From: CAZEQK01 sp964514395
Lineage (GTDB): Bacteria; Bacillota; Bacilli; Tepidibacillales; Tepidibacillaceae
Assembly (NCBI GenBank): GCA_964514395.1
Contig: CAZEQK010000052.1
Span: 1 to 18,730 of the forward strand
Direction of reading: 5' to 3'
DNA length: 18,730 nucleotides
The number at the start of each line of letters is the position of its first letter. Positions within the stretch are counted from its first letter, which is position 1. Both the position numbers and the translations under genes were made by a program. Below the pieces are notes generated by a model. That model was not told where the DNA came from, made no database searches, and worked only from the letters and a program-made list of their open reading frames with translations. Below are positions 1 to 6,499 of the stretch, piece after piece.

Positions 1-228
1 CCATATGATAATGCAGTGGCTGAAGCCACATTTAAAATCATAAAGACAGAGTTTGACAAAGGGCGTCATTTCGAGAGTTTGGTAGATTTAAAAAGAGAAT
101 TACAAGACTATGTGCATTGATTTAATAACAATAGGATTCATGGAACACTTGGGTATTTAACCCCTATAGAATACAACTTGAACACCTTAAAAAAATTGTC
201 TAGTTTAATGTTGACATTCCAAGGTTCG
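1..228 (+). pseudogene. IS3-family transposase OrfB, C-terminal remnant with internal stop
   Basis: Reading frame 1 from the window edge gives the end of a DDE-type transposase: a YDNAVAEATFKIIKTEF segment containing the region of the last catalytic Glu, then an RIHGTLGYLTPIEY motif typical of IS3-family C-termini. A TGA at 118-120 interrupts it just after YVH, where the family usually has Trp, so one base change from TGG explains the stop. The N-terminal part lies outside the window. The element probably ends near 215-228, around a GTTGACATTCC stretch resembling IS3-family termini. It is non-functional as it stands. The family call is from motifs only; the subgroup is not determined. Confidence 0.8.
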
Positions 229-249
229 CCTCTCCCCAAACATAATGTA

Positions 250-639
250 TTAAATATTACCTTTATATTTAATTTTGATAGTCTCTCCTACTTTCAAATC
301 AATATTTTGTACAGTTCCTATTAATATTTTTGTTTCGTTAATTTTTGCTATATACATATATAAAGGTAAATTCATATCTAAGGTCCTGCTGTGATCCTTA
401 ACAATAATAGTCAAATCTTTCCCATTATAATCATTACTTGTAATAATAATATTTACAATATTATATTTTTTTGTAGATATTTTATCTAGCTCACTTTTAT
501 CTTTAATTAATCCGACTTGTTCAATAATTGTGATTTCGTCATTATGATAGCCTAAAATAATCGTATTAATGAAGTAATTTATAAAGAAAACTACTGTTAA
601 AACTACAATAATTAATACTACCGTTTTATATTTTTTCAT
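250..639 (-). CDS. Small membrane-anchored protein of unknown function
   Basis: About 129 residues. A hydrophobic segment at roughly residues 6-27 (TVVLIIVVLTVVFFINYF) is followed by about 95 residues with a mixed charged, beta-rich pattern, suggesting a single N-terminal anchor with the rest outside the cell. No family is recognised. The ATG at 639 is preferred: it lies one base after the stop codon of the upstream gene and has no strong ribosome site of its own, so translational coupling is likely. A TTG at 648, inside the upstream gene, would add three residues. It is surrounded by IS remnants and is probably accessory. It pairs with the secreted protein immediately upstream, and the two may act together. 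Confidence 0.6.
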   Translation of the reverse strand: MKKYKTVVLIIVVLTVVFFINYFINTIILGYHNDEITIIEQVGLIKDKSELDKISTKKYNIVNIIITSNDYNGKDLTIIVKDHSRTLDMNLPLYMYIAKINETKILIGTVQNIDLKVGETIKIKYKGNI

Positions 640-640
640 C

Positions 641-1141
641 TTATTCAATCACAGGCATAAAGTGTATTGCATACCGTGAGCGATAATAATCATAATCAAA
701 AGAGCTTGGATATCCCCATCCAGTTGCAACTTCTATTTCTCTATAACCCAAATTAGTATTCTCATAATAACCATATGCTGCCATGTTATGATATTCGAAT
801 GGATCATCATATCCAAAATAAATCCCAATGTAAACACCTGTCGGATTTCCAACTGTAGCTCCGACTCCTAGAATTGCATATGGGTTTCCATACTTAATTA
901 ATTCAACAAAGTATAATTCCAGATTATTGTCCACATCATAAACTGGAATTATTTTATTTATCTCTGATCCTTTTAAGCCAGGGTGTAAGTTAACAAATTG
1001 TTTTGTTGCTTTTGTTGCGTCCTCCTCAGATACTAATAGTTTATTATTTTCTGCAAAAACAGTACCAGTGCTAAGAATTATGGACAAAACTAATATTAGA
1101 GATAATATGAAACTTGTTATTCTTACTTTAGACATTTTCAT
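641..1141 (-). CDS. Secreted protein of unknown function, with signal peptide
   Basis: 166 residues. The first 30 form a clear Sec signal peptide: basic start (MKMSKVR), long hydrophobic core, and a VFA cleavage site before ENN. The mature part begins with an Ala/Lys/Glu helix (EEDATKATKQFV) followed by beta-rich sequence (IIPVYDVDNNLELYFVEL) and a Tyr/Gly-rich C-terminus. The first half loosely recalls the small propeptide or inhibitor domains that precede some secreted peptidases, but I would not assign it. The start is supported by AAGGTGTGAT just upstream. It is the first gene of a two-gene unit with the membrane-anchored gene at 250-639, behind an extended -10 promoter at 1241-1249. It sits between IS remnants. 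Confidence 0.65.
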   Translation of the reverse strand: MKMSKVRITSFILSLILVLSIILSTGTVFAENNKLLVSEEDATKATKQFVNLHPGLKGSEINKIIPVYDVDNNLELYFVELIKYGNPYAILGVGATVGNPTGVYIGIYFGYDDPFEYHNMAAYGYYENTNLGYREIEVATGWGYPSSFDYDYYRSRYAIHFMPVIE

Positions 1142-1430
1142 ATCACACCTTTTTTATAATTTTTTATTTTCTCAAAATAAATGTAGATCTTACTTATATT
1201 TTTTTTCACCACCTTTATTCATATTTTTAGAATCCTAATCATTATACCAAAATCAAATGTAAATAGTTGTCGTTATTTGTATATTAATACATATTTTATA
1301 ATAATTATACCAATTCAGTACTTTAATCTAATAATTACTATAATTTAATTTCAATTCTTTATTTCAATTCTTAAGATCTTAATTTAATGAACTACTTAAA
1401 ATCTTATAGCACTGGAGTTAGTATAGTTTA
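1142..1430. other. AT-rich intergenic region
   Basis: No gene is visible. It holds the probable promoter of the secreted-protein gene, a perfect 12-bp palindrome TTAAGATCTTAA at 1371-1382, and a short direct repeat of TTTCAATTCTT just before it. The right edge is the start of an IS remnant. Confidence 0.5.
1241..1249 (-). promoter_or_regulatory. Extended -10 promoter of the secreted-protein gene
   Basis: On the minus strand the sequence reads TTTTGGTATAATG: a perfect TATAAT with a TG one base upstream, i.e. an extended -10 element. No convincing -35 is seen at 16-18 bp, which is common for extended -10 promoters. It lies about 100 bp upstream of the ATG at 1141, so the leader would be about 95 nt. 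A second purine-rich stretch (AAAGGTGGTG) occurs within that leader. Confidence 0.5.
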
Positions 1431-1650
1431 ATGGACACATCTAAGTTAAGTCCTTTACAATTAAAAATGAGAGGATGTGTCCTGATTGAGTAAGAAAAAT
1501 CATGGTAAAAAATTTAATGAAGAATTTAAAAAGACTGTTGTTGGGCTCTACCATTCTGGAAGTTCTGTTAAAGATTTAAGCAGCGATTATGGTGTAACTG
1601 AAGTCTCAATATATCAGAATATTCCTGTTGGAAAAGAGGAGGATTATTCC
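1431..1650 (+). mobile_element. IS3-family element, left end and truncated OrfA
   Basis: The left end seems to start with TGGACACATC near 1431; an inverted copy of that motif, GATGTGTCC, lies at 1474-1482 just before the gene. From the TTG at 1486 the frame encodes about 50 residues of an OrfA helix-turn-helix protein: MSKKNHGKKFNEEFKKTVV followed by a GSSVKDLSSDYGVTEVSIY recognition helix. After that the protein no longer looks like OrfA. Around 1645-1655 it runs into the terminus of a second, oppositely oriented element. OrfB of this element is missing, so it cannot transpose by itself. Confidence 0.65.
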
Positions 1651-2160
1651 CCTATTGTCAAGACACGAATTTTAAAAAATAAGTTATACTCCTTTCGTGT
1701 TTTGAATTAGGCAATTTTTTGCTGAAGATGGTTATGGTATACCTGCGCAGGGCATAAATCTCCTATTGAAGAATGTGGTCTATAGGTGTTGTATTCTTTG
1801 ATATAGTCGTTTAGAGCCTTTCTAAGTGCTCGTGGACTATCGAATTCATGAATATAGATTAAGTCATATTTAAGCGTTCTAAAGAAACGTTCTGTACGCA
1901 CATTATCAAGAGCTTGACCTTTTCCATCCATAGATACCTGAACTTGAGCTTCTTGTAAAAGCTTCAGTTAATCGGGATTTGTAAAATGGCTCCCCTGATC
2001 GCTGTTGATGATTTCTGGTTTTCGATGATGCAATGCTCTTTTAATAGTATTGATAACAAATGATTTTTCTAGTATGGTAGATAGTTCATAATCTATGATA
2101 TATCGACTATACCAATCCATGATAATGAATAGATACATGAAGCCTTTTTCCATACGAATA
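1650..2160 (-). pseudogene. IS3-family transposase OrfB remnant (5'-truncated, nonsense mutation)
   Basis: The minus-strand frame from about 2153 to 1707 encodes the middle and end of an IS3-family integrase: FIIMDWYSRYIIDYELS with the second catalytic Asp region after INSDQGSHFTNPD, then SMDGKGQALDNVRTERFFRTLKY and NTYRPHSSIGDLCPAQVY. The two halves are in one frame, separated by a TAA at 1968-1970 where Tyr is expected. The 5' end of the gene is lost at about 2160, where it joins an unrelated gene remnant. Beyond the stop, CTTGACAATAGGGG near 1645-1660 looks like the element's terminal repeat. Non-functional. Confidence 0.75.
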
Positions 2161-2541
2161 CCAAAATTCTGCTCTTTCTTTATCCCCGTTTTTTATGAAA
2201 GTTTCAATGGCTTCTTTACAGAAATTGCTGTATTTTAAATTTTCATTTAGCATTAGTTCAAATCCTTGATGATAGCATTCTGATGCTTTACTGTTTTCCT
2301 TCGTTTTGGAATATATAATTTTCCTAAATAAATGAAACCACTAGCTTTTTCTTTTTTACTGAATTGTTGTTTAATCGCTACATTCATAGTCTGAATAGCT
2401 TTTTTTCTTAAAAATAAACTCTCATAAGTGATAGCTCTATAAACGTAATCCTCATACTTTTTTAAAGAATAAGATGTTATTAAAAATAACAAAAATTGAG
2501 GGATTAATTTCCTCAATTAAATATTCATCTTCGTTATTCAA
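2160..2541 (-). pseudogene. Degraded TPR-like protein gene, frameshifted and truncated by an IS remnant
   Basis: A TTG start at 2541 has a good GGGAGG site five bases upstream and begins MNNEDEYLIEEINPSIF. That frame fails after about 28 codons. The next frame carries KKYEDYVYRAITYES through KASGFIYLGKLYIPK. After a second shift the sequence continues as TKENSKASECYHQGFELM and CKEAIETFIKNGDKERAEF. Joined, these look like one helical-repeat protein; ASGFIYLGKLY followed by KASECYHQGFELM fits the tetratricopeptide pattern. The C-terminus is cut at about 2160 by IS DNA. A TPR regulator is only a guess. At least two frameshifts make it a clear pseudogene unless sequencing errors are involved. Confidence 0.5.
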
Positions 2542-2645
2542 CTAAACCTCCCGATAGTTGAAAAAGGAAAGGTTAAAATAGTTGCTTTTGATTTAACCAT
2601 TTTTCTAAAATAACGTACCTCTCCTTCTTAAATACTTTTAAAACA

Positions 2646-2679
2646 CAAAAAGAGCACCACAAATATTTCTGCAGTGCTC
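2646..2679 (-). terminator. Rho-independent terminator after the YiaA-type gene
   Basis: On the minus strand GAGCAC...GTGCTC forms the base of a 13-bp hairpin (with several G-T pairs inside) and is followed by TTTTT. It lies about 57 bp past the stop of the YiaA-type gene. Confidence 0.7.
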
Positions 2680-2736
2680 GCACATATTTATATTTTTACC
2701 AACGTGGAGTGGATTTCATAAGCTAACAACTCATAA

Positions 2737-3205
2737 TTATTCTTTTTCTCTTGCTCTTTGTGTATCTCTAATATTTTTCTGAACTGTTATTGAAGCAAAT
2801 AAACTAAGAACAAAAGCCATACCATAAAAGCCTTTTTCACTTAATGTAATACTTCCAGCGTTATATAAACCAATTACCATTAACGATATAGCTATTATTA
2901 ATGCAAACCAACTAACACCATAATAAACGCTAGTAACAGGCACACCTTCTTCTTTATCTCTTACTGCTTTCTGCAAGGATACTGCAGAATATAATCCAAA
3001 CATTAAAACAGCAAAGTAATACCCTTTTTCATTTCTGCATTGTTGCATTATACAAACCAATCAGATAAGCTATAACGCCTACTAATAACGCTGACCAAGC
3101 TGCCCCTATGAAAGCAGCAGTTGGCTCACCTTCCATTCTTTTTATTTCAGCCTTAGGTTTCCCGAGTTCCTCTTTTTCCAATAAAACGTCATTATTTATA
3201 GACAC
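2737..3205 (-). pseudogene. YiaA/YiaB-family membrane protein, frameshifted
   Basis: A GTG start at 3205, behind AAAGGGGG, opens a frame of about 50 codons (SINNDVLLEKEELGKPKAE, then GEPTAAFIGAAWSALLVGVI and LIGLYNATMQ) that stops at TGA near 3027. The following 100 residues continue in another frame: NEKGYYFAVLMFGLYSAVSLQKAVRD, then WFALIIAISLMVIGLYNAG and EKGFYGMAFVLSLFASITVQKNIRD. The two YiaAB-type helix pairs, each ending in a VQKNxRD-like motif, identify the family. A full-length protein of about 157 residues needs two bases restored, for example a Leu codon between MQ and NEKG. Family function is unknown beyond an inner-membrane location. A sequencing error or a real mutation cannot be told apart here. 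Confidence 0.75.
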
Positions 3206-3262
3206 TGCATTTCCCCCTTTTTCGTTTTACAAAACAACAGAATAAAATTCTATAGTGCTTTT

Positions 3263-3339
3263 ACCTATATTTTACCACAAAATTATATATAATGTAGTTA
3301 CCTACCTATGATCTAGTACCTATACATTTAAATACCTAT
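3263..3339 (-). repeat. Short direct repeats ATAGGT upstream of the YiaA-type gene
   Basis: The plus-strand hexamer ACCTAT (ATAGGT on the coding strand) occurs at 3263-3268, 3304-3309, 3318-3323 and 3334-3339, the last three spaced 14 and 16 bp; a further ACCTA lies next to the second. A TATAAT-like box lies between the first copy and the rest, so the cluster could be a regulator site. This is inference from spacing only. Confidence 0.35.
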
Positions 3340-3405
3340 ATAAGCCAATATGAACATAATATTCCAAGACATTTATCGTAATTTTTTAAGAAAAGAAAAA
3401 GACAA

Positions 3406-3806
3406 TCAATCTACTGTGATCGTTTTTATGTCATTAGCAAATTAAATGATAATTCACTTGTATTTGAAACCGTTGATTTAGCTATCAGTAAGTATCCTAA
3501 TGCTAAACCTATCTTTCACAGTGATCAAAGTTTTCAGTGCACCAGCAAGATATATAAAAATAAGCTTGATAAGGCTGGCATGGTGCAGAGTATGTCCCGT
3601 GTAGGAGTTTGCATTGACAATGGACCAATGGAAGATTTCTAGGGAATATTGAAGACCGAAATGTACTATTTAAGTAAGTTCAAGGACTACGAGAGTCTTG
3701 TAAGCTCCATACAAAGTTACATTCACTATTACAACAATCACCGTAACAGAAACGATTAAAGTGCATGACTCCAATGGAGTACCGTAATTATCTGTTATCT
3801 GCATAG
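3406..3806 (+). pseudogene. IS3-family transposase OrfB remnant (internal stop and frameshift)
   Basis: The plus frame from about 3406 reads DRFYVISKLNDNSLVFETV, then IFHSDQSFQCTSKIYKNKL with the second catalytic Asp, then IDNGPMEDF-stop-GILKTEMYYLSKF with the catalytic Glu region, and NNHRNRND. A TAG at 3640-3642 replaces the usual Trp. After 3757 the frame shifts and the C-terminal MTPMEYRNYLLSA continues to a stop at 3804-3806. The 5' part of the element is missing. The right end is probably near 3870-3890, where CTTGACAGGGG resembles IS3-family terminal repeats. Inactive. Confidence 0.75.
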
Positions 3807-3817
3807 ATTACAACAAA

Positions 3818-3880
3818 TAGCGCCAATTCATTGATTGACGCTAAGGAATTTTTATATATCCACTGTCTTCTTGACAGGGG
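3818..3880 (+). other. Right end of the IS3-family remnant, with two hairpins
   Basis: A 10-bp stem with one mismatch (TAGCGCCAAT and ATTGACGCTA, loop TCATTG) at 3818-3843 is followed by GGAATTTTT and could terminate transposase transcription. At 3863-3877 CTGTC and GACAG flank TTCTT, followed by GGGG, a likely terminal repeat. On the minus strand the second hairpin follows spoVR but lacks a T-run, so it is a poor terminator for that gene. Confidence 0.35.
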
Positions 3881-3920
3881 CATGTTCATCTAACCTATCC
3901 TTCTTTCTTATTATTTAACT

Positions 3921-5318
3921 CTACAAAAATTTCCTAAAGCTCTTATTCCCATCATAGGAGAATAATACGGATCGATCTTCGATGATGGTTTCTAGATGAA
4001 CCATTCTGCCCCATAGTTTATAGATATAGGGGAGGGTTTTTTCTAGGTACTTGATGTCTAGCTCAATTCCTTCATAGTGATGGTAGAGATATAGCTCCCC
4101 ATTATTTTGATAATCCCCATTTTCTACTATGATATAGGGGAATCCTCCATTTACTCTAGATTGAACTAGTTGATCCCGTACCTTTTCCCAATCCTTTTCT
4201 ACAATCACCCACTCATTGCCTCTTTTTTGGTATAGGTATAAGTCTAGCTCTTCTACAAGCTCTTTGGTTAAGTAGTTTCTTAAGAAGGAGATATCTCCCT
4301 CCATTTCCCTTATTTCAAACAGCTTCTTTCTACCTTCACCAGGCTTTACCCCATATTCTTCTTGCATTTCCTTTGTTGGATGATCCCAGCGTTTTTCAAT
4401 ATCCTCATACATTTTATTTCCAAGGTAATACGGATTGATGGAGGTTCGTGATGGCTGTACAACAGAGGCATTCAAGCTTGCAAATTCAATCGTCTCCTCC
4501 TCTGTTAAATCCATCTCCCGCAATATTCTAGTATGCCAATACGAAGCCCAACCTTCGTTCATGATTTTCGTTTCAATTTGTGGCCAAAAATATAGCATTT
4601 CTTCCCGTAGCATGGTGATAATATCACGTTGCCAATCCTCTAGCACTTTACTATATTCCTCGATAAATAACATGACATCTTTTTCATGCTGGGGTGGGAA
4701 TTTATTCTGCTCCTTTTTTTCTTGCTCTTTATTTGTTTGGTCTAAGCTCCATAAATCATCATAATCTTCCCTTTTCTTTTTTACGATCTCTTTCTCACTA
4801 TGATTATTCTTCTTATTAATCATAAATAAGCTTGGGTCTACATGCTCTTGGATAGCTAAGACTATGTCTAAAAACTCTTCTACCACACTTTTCCCATACT
4901 TTATTTCATATTTACGTATTCGTTCAGCAGTACTTGCCATACTTTCAACCATATTTCTATTCGTATTCCTAAAGCGAGCGTTGTTTTTAAAGAAATCAGT
5001 ATGGGCTAAAACATGGGCTACTATTAATTTGTTTTGAATGAGACTATTCCCATTAAGTAAGAATGCATAGCTAGGGTTTGCATTAATTACCAATTCATAA
5101 ATTTTACTTAAGCCTAAATCATACTGTAGCTTCATTCGATGAAAGGATTTACCAAAGGACCAATGAGAAAATCTTGTTGGCATGCCATATGCACCAAAGG
5201 TATAAATGATCTCTGGTGGACATATCTCATAGCGCATCGGGTATGGATCTAAACCAAACTCAGTAGCAATCTCAGTTATTTCCTTTATCGATTTTTCTAA
5301 TGCCTTCATATCATCCAT
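3921..5318 (-). CDS. spoVR: SpoVR-family sporulation protein
   Basis: About 465 residues, close to the usual SpoVR length of around 470. It shows the conserved blocks of the family: FGLDPYPMRYEICPPE near the N-terminus, FGKSFHRMKLQYDLGLSKIYELVINANP, and NEGWASYWHTRILREM in the middle. SpoVR is needed for normal spore cortex formation in B. subtilis; its enzymatic activity, if any, is not established. The start is the ATG at 5318, preceded by AGGTGG with a five-base gap; an in-frame GTG at 5327 overlaps that site and is less likely. It starts ten bases after the yhbH stop, so the genes should be co-transcribed and perhaps coupled. A low-complexity charged segment (roughly residues 175-215, rich in Lys, Glu and Asn) forms a linker. 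Confidence 0.93.
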   Translation of the reverse strand: MDDMKALEKSIKEITEIATEFGLDPYPMRYEICPPEIIYTFGAYGMPTRFSHWSFGKSFHRMKLQYDLGLSKIYELVINANPSYAFLLNGNSLIQNKLIVAHVLAHTDFFKNNARFRNTNRNMVESMASTAERIRKYEIKYGKSVVEEFLDIVLAIQEHVDPSLFMINKKNNHSEKEIVKKKREDYDDLWSLDQTNKEQEKKEQNKFPPQHEKDVMLFIEEYSKVLEDWQRDIITMLREEMLYFWPQIETKIMNEGWASYWHTRILREMDLTEEETIEFASLNASVVQPSRTSINPYYLGNKMYEDIEKRWDHPTKEMQEEYGVKPGEGRKKLFEIREMEGDISFLRNYLTKELVEELDLYLYQKRGNEWVIVEKDWEKVRDQLVQSRVNGGFPYIIVENGDYQNNGELYLYHHYEGIELDIKYLEKTLPYIYKLWGRMVHLETIIEDRSVLFSYDGNKSFRKFL

Positions 5319-5327
5319 AGGAACCAC

Positions 5328-6485
5328 CTAATAACCCATCTCAATAGGTTCTTTTTTTCCAAAAAAAGTTTTTAGCGCATCGTAAACCTGAGATTTATCC
5401 CTTATCACACTGTGCATAAATCTTTTATCTTCAATAAGCTTGTATACGCTCATCAACGTACTGTGACGATTATATTGATTTATTTCGCCATAGCCAAACA
5501 TATTGGACCTGTTCATTAATTCTTTTACTAATTGCAGACTACGTTCATTATCTGATGTTAAGTTATCGCCATCGGAAAAATGAAAGGGGTAAATATTATA
5601 GCGATCTGGTGAGTAGCGTCTATCGATGATTTCTAATGCCTTTTTATAGGCGGAGGAGCATATGGTTCCCCCACTTTCTCCCCTAGAAAAAAACTCTTCT
5701 TCCGTTACTTCCTTCGCTTCTGTATGATGAGAGATAAATACTATTTCTACATACTCATATTTTGTTCTTAAGAATCTGACCATCCAAAAGAAGAAGGTTC
5801 TAGCAATATACTTTTCGAACATTCCCATGCTACCACTAGTGTCCATCATTGCTAGAACGACAGCTTGAGAGTGAGGGATGATAATCTCTTCCCATGTTTT
5901 AAATCGAAGATCATCAATCATTATATGATGTATTCCTGGGTTCCCATTTAAGCTATTTCTTTTTAAATTTTCAAATATAGTTCTTTTTTTATCAATATTA
6001 CTCATTAATCCTTTTTTCCGAACATCGTTGAATCTTATATCCTGAGTGATCATCTCTTGGTTCGGTTTATTTTTTAAATTAGGAAGCTCTAAATCCTTAA
6101 ATAGCATCTCTTCTATTTCCTCTACTGTGATTTCTGCTTCATAGACATCTTCCCCTGGTTTGTTTCCTGCTCCAGATCCTTTCCCCCCTGTTTGAGGTGA
6201 TCCATCCCTACCAATGACATCTCCGATGCTTGAATCACCCTTCCCTTGGCCTCCCATTTTCTGCTTTTGATAATTATATCTAAAACGGTATTCATCTAAG
6301 GATCGAATTGGAATTTTTACAATTTGCCGACCATCAGATAAGATGATGCTTTCCTCACTAACCAAATCAGGAAGATTTTTTTTGATTGCTTCACGAACCT
6401 TTTCTTTATGCCGCGTTTGATCTTCATAGCCTTTTCGATGTAAAGACCAATCCTCCTTCGATACGATAAAGAGAGGCTCATTCAT
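5328..6485 (-). CDS. yhbH: YhbH/YeaH-family protein with von Willebrand A-like domain
   Basis: About 385 residues, matching the family length of about 390. Residues 1-75 are charged and basic, 78-112 form a Gly-rich linker, and the C-terminal half carries a VWA-like fold with a MIDAS-type DTSGSMG at about 215-221. In Bacillus the gene is sporulation-associated, and in enterobacteria its homologue YeaH is paired with the PrkA homologue YeaG; a scaffolding or partner role is the usual inference. The ATG at 6485 follows AAAGGGGG by eight bases and is preferred over an ATG at 6503 that overlaps the prkA stop. The frame from 6503 would add MKGGNS. The gene lies between prkA and spoVR in one transcription unit. 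Confidence 0.92.
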   Translation of the reverse strand: MNEPLFIVSKEDWSLHRKGYEDQTRHKEKVREAIKKNLPDLVSEESIILSDGRQIVKIPIRSLDEYRFRYNYQKQKMGGQGKGDSSIGDVIGRDGSPQTGGKGSGAGNKPGEDVYEAEITVEEIEEMLFKDLELPNLKNKPNQEMITQDIRFNDVRKKGLMSNIDKKRTIFENLKRNSLNGNPGIHHIMIDDLRFKTWEEIIIPHSQAVVLAMMDTSGSMGMFEKYIARTFFFWMVRFLRTKYEYVEIVFISHHTEAKEVTEEEFFSRGESGGTICSSAYKKALEIIDRRYSPDRYNIYPFHFSDGDNLTSDNERSLQLVKELMNRSNMFGYGEINQYNRHSTLMSVYKLIEDKRFMHSVIRDKSQVYDALKTFFGKKEPIEMGY

Positions 6486-6499
6486 GGAATTTCCCCCTT

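Noticed and set aside
3010..3035. Programmed ribosomal frameshift in the YiaA-type gene
   Set aside because: No slippery heptamer and no following stem are seen; a mutation or sequence error is simpler.
3863..3877. Hairpin after spoVR as its terminator
   Set aside because: Only a 5-bp stem with no T-run on the minus strand; it is better explained as the end of an IS remnant.
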